Of a stretch of DNA of 64,000 nucleotides, positions 27,486 through 35,862 are shown one piece after another (position 1 is the stretch's first letter; each line of letters starts with the position of its first letter). The notes under the pieces are model-generated. The model ran no database searches, had not been told where the DNA came from, and worked only from the letters and a program-made list of their open reading frames with translations. Position numbers and translations under genes: made by a program. The stretch comes from CAVQCT01 sp964371785. GTDB lineage: Bacteria > Zixibacteria > MSB-5A5 > GN15 > FEB-12. The stretch is taken from contig CAYJOL010000003.1 of assembly GCA_964371785.1 (NCBI GenBank), positions 124,001 through 188,000 on the forward strand, written 5' to 3'.

Positions 27486-28862
27486 CTACCCGAGATATTC
27501 CATCGGGTCAAGTTTACAGATGCTGAACCGATATTTGCCCGAAGCGGTTTTCGGGATGTCTTCGACAAAATCTATTTCATATTTCATCGCGTTGCCAAAG
27601 AATTCCTGCACTTTTTGGTCGAGCAGCTGCAGTGTCTTATCACTGAACTGGCCACCTTTGACCAATTTCAACACCATGAAATCTTTTCGTTCCTGGATTA
27701 TCTGGGCCTGCGCTATGCCCGGGACGGTTGCTATGAAGTAAATTGTCATGGCGGCTCCCGATATTACCCGGTTGTCCGGCGTAACCAGAAAATCGGTCAC
27801 GCGGCCGCCGGAAATATTCATCCGCGGGAGTCCCCGTCCACACCGACATGGCCCGATGACCGGAGATCCCATATCTTCGATCTGGTATCGAATGAGCGGC
27901 ATCCCGTAATTGAGCAGGTCGGTAATGACGATCTTTGCGGCATTATCCGATGAATCAGCTCCGGCCTGTCTGACGAACTCTACCAGCAGCGTCTCCGCAC
28001 AAACGTGCATACCGTCGTGCTCGGAGCATTCCGACGCTATCACCGATGTTTCCCGGCACCCATACCGATTGAAAATCTTGCATTCAAACACCGATTCAAT
28101 CAGCGCGCGCTGCTCATCGGTAAGAAGTTCCGCTGAAGTAATGATGCTGAGCGGCCTGTGATAGTCAGCGATGTTTTTCTCCCGAATATACCGGGCCAGC
28201 AGGTAGATCGAGTTGGCGTACGCGAGGTAATACGATGGTCGATAGGCCTTGAGGCTCTCGATGAAACCATCGATCTTGCTTTGACTCATGTCGCTGGTGT
28301 CCAGGAAAATTCTTCGGTCATACAGGCGATGCTTGAGCCGGGCTTTTAACGCCTGGTCTTCGGCGAAATCGTGCCTGTTTCCCCAGAGCACAGCCAGCTT
28401 GTGACCGACATCGAGACCGGCCCAGCGGTCATGGCGAACGGTCGAAGCTTTTCGGGAATACAGGCGCTGCTTGTCCAGAAAGAAACGAAGCGGCGATCCT
28501 GTCGATCCTCCGGTCTGGTTGGGGACCAGCCTGGAGTCGGGGATATTGGCGGCCACCATGCTCTGATTGTGAGCCTGAATATCACGCTTGGTCAGCACCG
28601 GCAACGACGCCAGGTCAGAGAGAACACTTAGCCGTTCCGGCTTAAATCCGCTCCGGGCGAACAGGTCGGCGTAATAAGGGCAGTGTCGGCCGGCATGTAG
28701 CAACAGAGCTCTGAGTCTTTCCAGCTGGAGCGACTTTATCTGTTCGCTGGTCCAGTACTGCGACAGCTCGAGCTCCTTCAGGATTGAGCGATAGGAGCTT
28801 CCTTCCCGTAAAGCAACGAGCGGGTCGATAATATGTTTGGCGATCGGTTGTACCAGGTCCAT
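27486..28862 (-). CDS. CapK/phenylacetate-CoA-ligase-like adenylate-forming protein (copy 3, diverged)
   Basis: This third member of the run is clearly more diverged. The ATP loop reads TGGSTGSPLRF and the tyrosine motif FNRYGCRETSVIASECS. CRCGRGLPRM and VITDLLNYGMPLIRYQIEDMG are conserved. I start it at ATG 28862, where the sequence aligns with the N-termini of copies 1 and 2. A GTG at 28919 would add 19 residues without resemblance to them. The ribosome site is weak. The divergence suggests a different acyl substrate from the other two. It is first in the CapK-glycosyltransferase run after ugd. Confidence 0.83.
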   Translation of the reverse strand: MDLVQPIAKHIIDPLVALREGSSYRSILKELELSQYWTSEQIKSLQLERLRALLLHAGRHCPYYADLFARSGFKPERLSVLSDLASLPVLTKRDIQAHNQSMVAANIPDSRLVPNQTGGSTGSPLRFFLDKQRLYSRKASTVRHDRWAGLDVGHKLAVLWGNRHDFAEDQALKARLKHRLYDRRIFLDTSDMSQSKIDGFIESLKAYRPSYYLAYANSIYLLARYIREKNIADYHRPLSIITSAELLTDEQRALIESVFECKIFNRYGCRETSVIASECSEHDGMHVCAETLLVEFVRQAGADSSDNAAKIVITDLLNYGMPLIRYQIEDMGSPVIGPCRCGRGLPRMNISGGRVTDFLVTPDNRVISGAAMTIYFIATVPGIAQAQIIQERKDFMVLKLVKGGQFSDKTLQLLDQKVQEFFGNAMKYEIDFVEDIPKTASGKYRFSICKLDPMEYLG

Positions 28863-28988
28863 ACGATTGTTACTCTGAGATTCATCTACCGCAGGGCAGA
28901 ATCTGATCTTGGTTTCCACGGCCGGGCCGCCGGCCAGGTCGGCCGACCGGCGGTCTTTTCTTGGTCTTTTCGGTCAACTCCGAGATGT

Positions 28989-30290
28989 CTATCCTCGACC
29001 TGTGCAGGTGTAGGTGAAGCCAAGGCTGCGAATGTTCTTCGGGTTATAAATATTCCGAGTATCATAGATATTGAGCGTCCGCATCCTGCCTTTGATTTCC
29101 TCGAAATTGAGGTCGCGGAACTCGTTCCACTCAGTCATTATCATGCACAGGTCGGAATCGGTACAAGCAGAATATGCATCGTTAAAGTAGTTGATATTCT
29201 GGACGTTTTTTCTGGCTTCGTCCATCGCAGCCGGATCGTAGGCATTGACTTTCGCGCCTTCCTTCATGAACTGTTCGGCCACGAAGAGCGCCGGAGCCTC
29301 ACGGACATCGTCCGTATTCGGCTTGAACGAGAGGCCGAGCAGTGTAATTGTTTTGCCCTTGAAATTGCCCAGCACCTTGCGGCTCTTGTCGACCACAAAC
29401 TGGCGCTGCTGATTGTTGACGTCGACAACCGCCCGGGCTATTTTGAACTCGTATCCGGCATTCTTGGCCACCTGGATGATAGATTTGACATCCTTGGGGA
29501 AGCAGGAACCGCCGTAACCCGGTCCCGGGTGGAGAAACTTGGAGCCTATCCGTTTGTCCATACCGACCGCCGTGGCCACCTGGTAGACGTCGGCTCCCAC
29601 TCGATCACAGATATTGGCCACTTCATTGATAAAAGAGATCTTGACCGCCAGCAGGGTATTCGCGGCGTATTTGATCAATTCCGCGGTTTCATTGCTGGAG
29701 CTGACAATCGGTGTCTCCAGCAAGTAAAGCGGGCGATATATATCGCGCACGATCGCGAGCGCCTTTTCCGAGTCGCTGCCGATAACTACCCGGTCCGGGC
29801 GCAGAAAGTCGTTGACCGCAGCCCCTTCACGAAGGAATTCCGGGTTCGATACGATATCAAATTCAACATCCTTGCTAAGATGCTCCTTCATCAGCTTGCG
29901 AAGGTCCCTGGCTGTGCCGACCGGGACGGTGCTCTTGATAACGATGACTTTATAGTCATTCATGGTCTTGGCGATGTCAGTCGCTACTTCACGAATATAT
30001 GTCAGATTGGCACTGCCATCGGGGTTCTCCGGTGTACCGACTCCCAGAAAGACAACCAGACTTCGATTCACCGCCTCATTAAGATTGGTCGAAAAGTGTA
30101 GTCGGCCGAGTTTCACATTTCGCTGGATCATTTCGCTGAGCCCCAGCTCATAGATCGGCACCTTGCCATTATTGAGCATATCGATCTTGGACTTGTCTTT
30201 ATCGACACAAATGACATTCATGCCGAAATCAGACAGGCAGGTACCGGCGACCAACCCCACGTAACCAGTCCCGACAACGCAGATATTCAT
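28989..30290 (-). CDS. ugd: UDP-glucose 6-dehydrogenase
   Basis: The enzyme oxidises UDP-glucose to UDP-glucuronate with two NAD+. The N-terminal Rossmann motif is MNICVVGTGYVGLVAG. Substrate and catalytic motifs include STVPVGTAR and SNPEFLREG. The catalytic cysteine is Cys263 in GPGYGGSCFPKDV, and the C-terminal domain has LGLSFKPNTDDVREAP. The product has 434 residues, normal for the family. ATG 30290 is chosen because GGAGG lies upstream and it begins exactly at the NAD motif; the frame stays open to 30422. It lies four bases after the 4-epimerase gene, so the pair converts UDP-Glc to UDP-GlcA and UDP-GalA. Confidence 0.95.
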   Translation of the reverse strand: MNICVVGTGYVGLVAGTCLSDFGMNVICVDKDKSKIDMLNNGKVPIYELGLSEMIQRNVKLGRLHFSTNLNEAVNRSLVVFLGVGTPENPDGSANLTYIREVATDIAKTMNDYKVIVIKSTVPVGTARDLRKLMKEHLSKDVEFDIVSNPEFLREGAAVNDFLRPDRVVIGSDSEKALAIVRDIYRPLYLLETPIVSSSNETAELIKYAANTLLAVKISFINEVANICDRVGADVYQVATAVGMDKRIGSKFLHPGPGYGGSCFPKDVKSIIQVAKNAGYEFKIARAVVDVNNQQRQFVVDKSRKVLGNFKGKTITLLGLSFKPNTDDVREAPALFVAEQFMKEGAKVNAYDPAAMDEARKNVQNINYFNDAYSACTDSDLCMIMTEWNEFRDLNFEEIKGRMRTLNIYDTRNIYNPKNIRSLGFTYTCTGRG

Positions 30291-30294
30291 GCAG

Positions 30295-31275
30295 TTATTT
30301 CCTCCGAGTATGTGTAAACCATGTAACGAATGATTGCAGACCCTGGTCGATAGATACTTCAGGCTCAAACTCAAGCATTCGCCTCGCCTTAGAAATATCG
30401 GCAAATGTCTGATCGACATCACCCGGTTGAAGCGGGAGGTGCTTGATTTTTGCTTTTCTGCCCAGATACTGCTCCAATTTAGTTATCAATTCGGACAGCT
30501 TCACCGTATCGGACCGTCCGAGATTAAAAATCTCGTATCCGTATTCTCGTTCCCTGCAATTGGCTATGCCGGTGACGATATCTGAGACATAGGTGTAGTC
30601 CCTTCTCGTGCTACCGTCGCCAAACAGGTAGATCTCTTCGCCGTCGTAGATCTTTCGGGTGAACTGGTGAATCGCCATTTCGGGTCGCTGCCGCGGCCCA
30701 TAGACGGTGAAGAAGCGCAGACATGCGGACTGGATGTTGTACAAGTGATGATAAGTGTACACCATCAGTTCTCCGGACTTCTTGGTCGAAGCATACGGCG
30801 AGATCGGATTGTCCACGCGGTCGGTTTCCGAAAAAGGCACTTTCGGATTGTTGCCATATACGGACGATGAAGAGGCAAACAGAAGCTTTCCCACCCGGTT
30901 ATTACGACAGGCCTCCAGAATGTTCATAGTTCCGACAAGGTTTACCTGCTGATACAAAACAGGGTTGGCGATCGATGGCCTCACGCCGGCCATAGCCGCC
31001 AGATGGATGACCTCGGTGAACTCGCCTTGAGCCAGGCACTCGTTGACCAGACCGGCGTCACGGATATCGCCCTCGAATAGTTTGAAATTGGCATTGTCCA
31101 GATGGGCTCGGACATTGGCTCGCTTGATCGCCGGGTCGTAAAAATCATTGAAATTGTCCAGGGTGGTAACCTGGTGACCATCGGCGAGAAGGCGGTCGAC
31201 CAGAGTTGAACCGATAAACCCTGCTCCACCGGTCACGAGAATCGATTGAGCTGTGTGCTTCTTTTTTGTAGTCAT
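30295..31275 (-). CDS. UDP-glucuronate 4-epimerase (extended SDR)
   Basis: This NAD-dependent extended short-chain dehydrogenase interconverts UDP-glucuronate and UDP-galacturonate. The NAD loop TGGAGFIG is at 15-22 and the catalytic YASTK at 161-165, with Ser in FASSSSVYGN. HLAAMAGVRPSIANP is the hallmark of the glucuronate 4-epimerases rather than GalE. ATG 31275 is used; a TTG at 31314 would add 13 residues. Neither has a good ribosome site. It is first in the reverse-strand run leading through ugd to the CapK genes, with a 212-base divergent region upstream shared with the VOC gene. Confidence 0.9.
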   Translation of the reverse strand: MTTKKKHTAQSILVTGGAGFIGSTLVDRLLADGHQVTTLDNFNDFYDPAIKRANVRAHLDNANFKLFEGDIRDAGLVNECLAQGEFTEVIHLAAMAGVRPSIANPVLYQQVNLVGTMNILEACRNNRVGKLLFASSSSVYGNNPKVPFSETDRVDNPISPYASTKKSGELMVYTYHHLYNIQSACLRFFTVYGPRQRPEMAIHQFTRKIYDGEEIYLFGDGSTRRDYTYVSDIVTGIANCREREYGYEIFNLGRSDTVKLSELITKLEQYLGRKAKIKHLPLQPGDVDQTFADISKARRMLEFEPEVSIDQGLQSFVTWFTHTRRK

Positions 31276-31487
31276 GCGGTTACGCAATTTTGTCAGTAAT
31301 TGTCCCGGTGTCAAGTACTATCGGACTACCGCAACCGGTGACTGGGCGTCTATGTTCCGGCAGGTGTATCCAAAGAGTCCATCTTGTCCGACGAAGACAT
31401 GAAAACTATTGCTTTCTGAACAGAATTTGCGATATTTAATTATGCAGGCAGTATCCTTCGAATTTCCATTGACGAGACCTGAGATCC

Positions 31488-31913
31488 ATGGTAATTGACC
31501 ACATTGGCGTGGTAGTCAAAGCGCTTGAAGCCGGTATCGCCCACTGGGAAAAAGTGTTCGAGTACCGCCAGATGACGCAGATTGTGATAAATACCCGGCA
31601 GAAGGTCAAGGTCGTATTTCTGACGAAGAAGGATTCGATTACGATAAAATTGATCGAACCGCTCGACGATACATCGATGATATACGCCCTGGCGCAGAAG
31701 GGCGGAGGACTACACCACGTTTGCTTTAGGTGCGCAGATATGTCCGAAGAGCTGACCAGACTAAAGGGACTTGGTCTACGAGTGCTGGCTGAGCCACAGC
31801 CGGGAGAGGCGTTTGAGAATGAAAACATAGCCTTTCTCTATGCCAAACAAGGACTTAACGTAGAGCTCATTGAGACGGACAAGAAAGCCCAGCGCATCGC
31901 TCAAGGCGAATGA
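31488..31913 (+). CDS. VOC-fold protein, methylmalonyl-CoA-epimerase-like
   Basis: The 141-residue vicinal-oxygen-chelate protein carries two beta-alpha-beta-beta-beta modules. Likely metal ligands are His in IDHIGVVV, Glu in IKLIEP, His in GGGLHHVCF and Glu in NVELIE. Family members of this size include methylmalonyl-CoA epimerase, and the GGGLHHVCF motif favours that reading. No mutase or carboxylase is adjacent, so its place at the head of the forward half of a polysaccharide locus is odd. Two CoA-dependent acyl-related families lie nearby, so an acyl-CoA role is possible. It is divergent from the epimerase gene. Confidence 0.7.
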   Translation: MVIDHIGVVVKALEAGIAHWEKVFEYRQMTQIVINTRQKVKVVFLTKKDSITIKLIEPLDDTSMIYALAQKGGGLHHVCFRCADMSEELTRLKGLGLRVLAEPQPGEAFENENIAFLYAKQGLNVELIETDKKAQRIAQGE

Positions 31914-32035
31914 CGGTACGGTCGATATTTCTTTGCAGGCTGTTGTAATCCGGGTATTTCAACCGGCCGACAACATTCTTTATAAATCACTTAGCAACCA
32001 TGATGCGGGACCATGAAGGTATCTCGCGAGGACGT

Positions 32036-32647
32036 ATGGCCTTTTTCCGTGCTCTGCTCATTCTGGTGAGAGAAGTGTTTAATCGGACACAGCGATTCCG
32101 GCTTCTTTATCATTTATTCAGGGATTTCCCGGGCGATTCAGGGTATGAATTTAGACGTATCGTTCTGCGGAAGCATTTTGAGTTCATCGGTGAGGATGTC
32201 TCGATCGCCCCGGGTTTTCGCTTCTGGAACATTGAGAAGATCTCACTCGGGAATCGCGTCCGTTTCGCCGATGACGATTACATTCAGGGTGGTGGAGGCG
32301 TAACCATTGGTGACGACACGATCCTCGGTCCCTGCGTCAAAATCTGGTCGCAGAATCATGTGTTCGAGGACCCCGACCGGCCCATTATCGGTCAGGGCTA
32401 CGAATTTGCCCGGGTAATCATCGGAAAGCGATGCTGGATCGGAGCAAATGCTTTTGTAATGCCGGGCGTAGAGCTTGGCGATGGCTGTATCGTGTCGGCG
32501 GGAGCGGTTGTCGGGGCAAAGAAAATTCCTCCTTACAGCATTCTGGCCGGAAATCCGGCGCGGGTTATCGGCAACCGCAGGACAGCACTCGCCAATCAGG
32601 CCGCCTATGCTCCTCAGCAGTCAGGTTCGGAGCCTTCAGCTGCCTGA
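32036..32647 (+). CDS. Hexapeptide-repeat O-acyltransferase
   Basis: This is a sugar O-acetyltransferase of the left-handed beta-helix class, with about 203 residues. The N-terminal helix-rich segment (MAFFRALLILVREVFNRTQRF) precedes repeats (EDVSIAPGFRFW, ISLGNRVRFADDDYIQGGGGVTIGDDTILGPCVKIW). The active-site-like SQNHVFEDP comes next, then VIIGKRCWIGANAFVMPGVELGDGCIVSAGAVV. ATG 32036 is chosen because GAGGA is just upstream; ATG 32000 has no ribosome site. It is the third acyltransferase of the locus, which implies a heavily decorated polymer. Confidence 0.87.
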   Translation: MAFFRALLILVREVFNRTQRFRLLYHLFRDFPGDSGYEFRRIVLRKHFEFIGEDVSIAPGFRFWNIEKISLGNRVRFADDDYIQGGGGVTIGDDTILGPCVKIWSQNHVFEDPDRPIIGQGYEFARVIIGKRCWIGANAFVMPGVELGDGCIVSAGAVVGAKKIPPYSILAGNPARVIGNRRTALANQAAYAPQQSGSEPSAA

Positions 32648-32917
32648 CCTTTCAATCAATTCCCTCTACTCCATTAAGACTATGCCTCATGAGGTAGCTG
32701 CCTCCTCAGATGAGAATTCAGCGTTCGTGGACAACGTATCTCGATGCAGCCGCCCGGACGCAGGCATTTTGTATATTCCAAAATCAACGACCTTTCTCCA
32801 TAAGTTCAGGCATTGTCCTGGCAGTCGATGCGCTAAGAAATAAACTTGTTAATCGCGGTCGATTAGGGAATATTGACCCGCGATGACATTCATCTTCAAC
32901 CGGTACAGGACAGTCAT

Positions 32918-34255
32918 GTGAAGAAAGTTCTCATTGTTTCATATGTATTTCCGCCGATGGCGGCAGTGGGCGGCTTTCGAGTAATCAAGGCCTGCAAATT
33001 CCTTCCTGAGTTCGGCTGGCAGCCAACTGTGTTGACGGTCAAGGAAGGGTTCAATTATGCTTATGATTATTCTCTTCTGGAGAAGCTGCCCAAGGACCTC
33101 AAGATAATTCGATCGCGGTACTTCTCGCCATTGATGTGGTGGGACGAGCGTTCGCAGCCGTCAGAGGCCCCCAACTCAGGCAGTCCCCGGCGAGCTTCTG
33201 CGGGAAAGACAAAAGGTGATAACGCGTCTGCCGGATCGCCTCTGTCTCGAGCCAAGATGTTCATACGAAACATGTTGTCACTGCCCGATTCCCACAATTT
33301 CTGGGTGCCTTTCGCTGTGGCCAAGGGCATCAGCGTGATTCGACATGAGAAGATAGACGTCATTCTGAGCACATCTCCGCCGGCCTCCACCCATGTGATA
33401 GGATACTTGCTCTCCCTGCTGTCGGGCCGGCCGCTGGTTATCGACTATCGCGATCTGTGGACCCAGAATGAAGGCTATCATTTTCGTCAGCTGCCATGGC
33501 TCTTCCGAAAAATCGACCGGTGGCTGGAAAAGAGGGTGTTGAAACGGGCCAGTGCGATAGCGACAGCCACCGACGAGTTCAGTGAGCTCGTCAGGCAAAA
33601 TAATCGGTTCAAACGCCCCGAGAGTGTGGCCACCATTACCAATGGCATAGATCCTGACGATTTCGCGGGAATCAAATTCCCGGATAAGAAAAACGAAAAG
33701 TTCACTCTGCTTCATCTGGGGAGTCTGTACGGCAATCGAAATCCCAAATTTTTCTTTCGAGCGCTCGACGAGTGGCTCAAGCGCACACCTGGGGCCCAGG
33801 AAAAAACGTGCGTCTTGTTTTACGGAAACACCCCCGGATATGACTCGGTGGTTAAAGGGACCAGACTTGAATCGGTTGTCCAGTTCAAAGGACATGTCCC
33901 ACAGCATGAGATTCTTCCGAAGCTGTGGCAGTCCGACATGCTTCTGCTGATTCTGGGATTCCACCCCGGCGGCGCCGGAGTAATGCCTGCGAAACTATTC
34001 GAGTATGTCTGTACCGGACGCCCTATTCTCGCGTTTGTGCCCGAAGGGGTGGCGGCCAAAGTGATTCGTGAGCACAATCGAGGAACTCCGATTACATCAG
34101 AAGATGTTGAAGCAACAATTAGAATACTCGAGGCCGAGTTTTCCTCGTGGCAAGTCCGGACTGGGCCGCCCGTGTCGGGGTTTCAGGTACCGGAAGTTTT
34201 CGACCGAAGAATCCAGAATAAAAAATTAGCGGGAATTCTACAGAGTGTTGTATAA
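32918..34255 (+). CDS. GT-B glycosyltransferase, GT4-like
   Basis: The enzyme has 445 residues, with an N-terminal domain beginning KKVLIVSYVFPPMAAVGGFR and a long acceptor region with IDVILSTSPPASTHVIGYLL. The C-terminal donor domain has LLHLGSLYGNRNPKFFFRA, LLILGFHPGGAGVMPAKLFEYVCTGRPIL (E in KLFEYV) and REHNRGTPITSEDV. It should act in the cytoplasm on the lipid-linked repeat unit. The GTG start at 32918 has AGGA upstream. A TTG at 32873 also exists but adds a non-family segment. It is followed after 73 bases by the flippase, so the two probably form a unit. Confidence 0.86.
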   Translation: MKKVLIVSYVFPPMAAVGGFRVIKACKFLPEFGWQPTVLTVKEGFNYAYDYSLLEKLPKDLKIIRSRYFSPLMWWDERSQPSEAPNSGSPRRASAGKTKGDNASAGSPLSRAKMFIRNMLSLPDSHNFWVPFAVAKGISVIRHEKIDVILSTSPPASTHVIGYLLSLLSGRPLVIDYRDLWTQNEGYHFRQLPWLFRKIDRWLEKRVLKRASAIATATDEFSELVRQNNRFKRPESVATITNGIDPDDFAGIKFPDKKNEKFTLLHLGSLYGNRNPKFFFRALDEWLKRTPGAQEKTCVLFYGNTPGYDSVVKGTRLESVVQFKGHVPQHEILPKLWQSDMLLLILGFHPGGAGVMPAKLFEYVCTGRPILAFVPEGVAAKVIREHNRGTPITSEDVEATIRILEAEFSSWQVRTGPPVSGFQVPEVFDRRIQNKKLAGILQSVV

Positions 34256-34328
34256 CGGGTTATTGTATTTTTTCTATCTTGTGCTCAGCAATGCCGATAA
34301 ACTTTGATTTGGGAAGGCAGACGCGCTC

Positions 34329-35822
34329 TTGACTGAATCCGTCCGAAACGAAACCAATCTTATCCTCAGGCACTCCAGTGTCTATGGAATTGCCACCATT
34401 CTCAGCCGGGTCATCAGTTTCGTGATGATCCCGGTATACACCTCCTATATCAATCCTGAAGAGTACGGGGTGATGGAACTGATACACATCACCATGAGCC
34501 TGATTGAAACAGTTATTGCGCTCGGCATCACCACCGGACTTAGTCGTTTCTATTTCGATACTGAGGACCAGCACGAGCGGAATCGCGTCGTTAGTTCGGC
34601 TTTCTTCGGGCTCGGAGGTTTTCTGATGCTGCTTGTCGGCTTTTTTACGCTGGCAAGCGGGCCGCTTTCCACCCTCGTGCTCGACTCAATCACCTATAAA
34701 CGATTCTTTGTGATCGCCTTCTCATCGCTTGCCGTCAACATCCTGAACAACATTTTCATCACCTATTACCGAATCAACAAGAAGTCGTTGACCGTACTTT
34801 TCATCTCGACCGGCCAGCTGGTGGTCAACCTTACACTGAACATCATCTTCCTGGTTGTCCTCAAGATGGGTGTGTGGGGCATATTTGTTGCCACATTTAT
34901 CACGGCTGTCCTGACTTTCCTGGTGTTTGCGCCGGTCGTAATTCGAAAAGTCGGCTTCAATGTATCCTGGGAAATCACCAAAGAGCTGATTCTTTTCGGT
35001 CTGCCGTTGATACCCTCGAACATTGCCTCATATATCGTGGCCGCATCCGATCGCTACTTCATCAAGGAATATGTGTCGATCAATGACACCGGTTTATATT
35101 CGCTCGGCTATAAGTTCGGCACACTGGTAAACTCATTTGTGACGCAGCCGTTCAACCAGATCTGGGGTCCACGCCGGATTGAGATGTTCGGCAAAGGTAA
35201 TTACGAGGAGATATTCTCGAGAATTTTCACCTACTTCACTTTCGTACTCCTTTTCGTCGGTATGACAATCTCGATGCTTGCGCGCGATATTGTCCATCTC
35301 ATGGCCGACAAAGCGTACTGGAGCGCTTACGCGATCATACCACTATTGACACTGGCTCACGTTATTTTCGGTTTCTACTACCACTTCTATGTCCCGATAT
35401 TCTATGAGAAGAAAACGAAGTACTTCGCTTACATCAACGTCATGAACGCCATTCTCAACCTCGGCCTCAATTTTCTGCTTATCAAACCGATGGGAGTCTG
35501 GGGAGCGGCACTCTCGACACTTATCTGCTACATTTTCAGGTCGGGAAGTTGTTTCTACTATGCCAATAAGCTGCATAAGATAAGTGTCGAGTGGCGGAGG
35601 ATCATTTACCTGGCCGTTATAGCCCTGGCGTATTACTTCCTATTCGGGCATATCGAATTTCAGAGCACAATTCTGAGTGCCGCCCTCAAAGTCACGATTG
35701 CCATGACTTATCCTGTGCTGATCTATTTTATAAGATTATTCTCGCCCGATGAAAGAGAGCAGATAAGAGAATTGTTGAAAAAAGGGATACGGGTGGTCAC
35801 TCGAAAGAGTACCAGTCGATAG
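34329..35822 (+). CDS. Oligosaccharide flippase of the MOP superfamily (Wzx-like)
   Basis: This polytopic inner-membrane protein has 497 residues and about fourteen hydrophobic segments. The N-terminus ILRHSSVYGIATILSRVISFVMIPVYTSYINPEEYGVMELI is typical of polysaccharide-biosynthesis MOP proteins (broken here only by position: residues 12-52). It should flip undecaprenyl-linked repeat units to the periplasm, where the Wzy-like protein at 19075-20523 would polymerise them. The start is TTG with GGAAGG upstream; no other in-frame start gives a full first helix. It follows the glycosyltransferase and ends the forward biosynthetic unit, converging on the Tat-exported gene. Confidence 0.9.
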   Translation: MTESVRNETNLILRHSSVYGIATILSRVISFVMIPVYTSYINPEEYGVMELIHITMSLIETVIALGITTGLSRFYFDTEDQHERNRVVSSAFFGLGGFLMLLVGFFTLASGPLSTLVLDSITYKRFFVIAFSSLAVNILNNIFITYYRINKKSLTVLFISTGQLVVNLTLNIIFLVVLKMGVWGIFVATFITAVLTFLVFAPVVIRKVGFNVSWEITKELILFGLPLIPSNIASYIVAASDRYFIKEYVSINDTGLYSLGYKFGTLVNSFVTQPFNQIWGPRRIEMFGKGNYEEIFSRIFTYFTFVLLFVGMTISMLARDIVHLMADKAYWSAYAIIPLLTLAHVIFGFYYHFYVPIFYEKKTKYFAYINVMNAILNLGLNFLLIKPMGVWGAALSTLICYIFRSGSCFYYANKLHKISVEWRRIIYLAVIALAYYFLFGHIEFQSTILSAALKVTIAMTYPVLIYFIRLFSPDEREQIRELLKKGIRVVTRKSTSR

Positions 35823-35862
35823 AAATGTCGTCTACCTGCCGAAGCAGGGTCACCGCGTTCGC

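Noticed and set aside
28833..30101. A 422-codon forward open frame opposite the ugd gene
   Set aside because: It is antisense to a clear UDP-glucose dehydrogenase and has no family resemblance.
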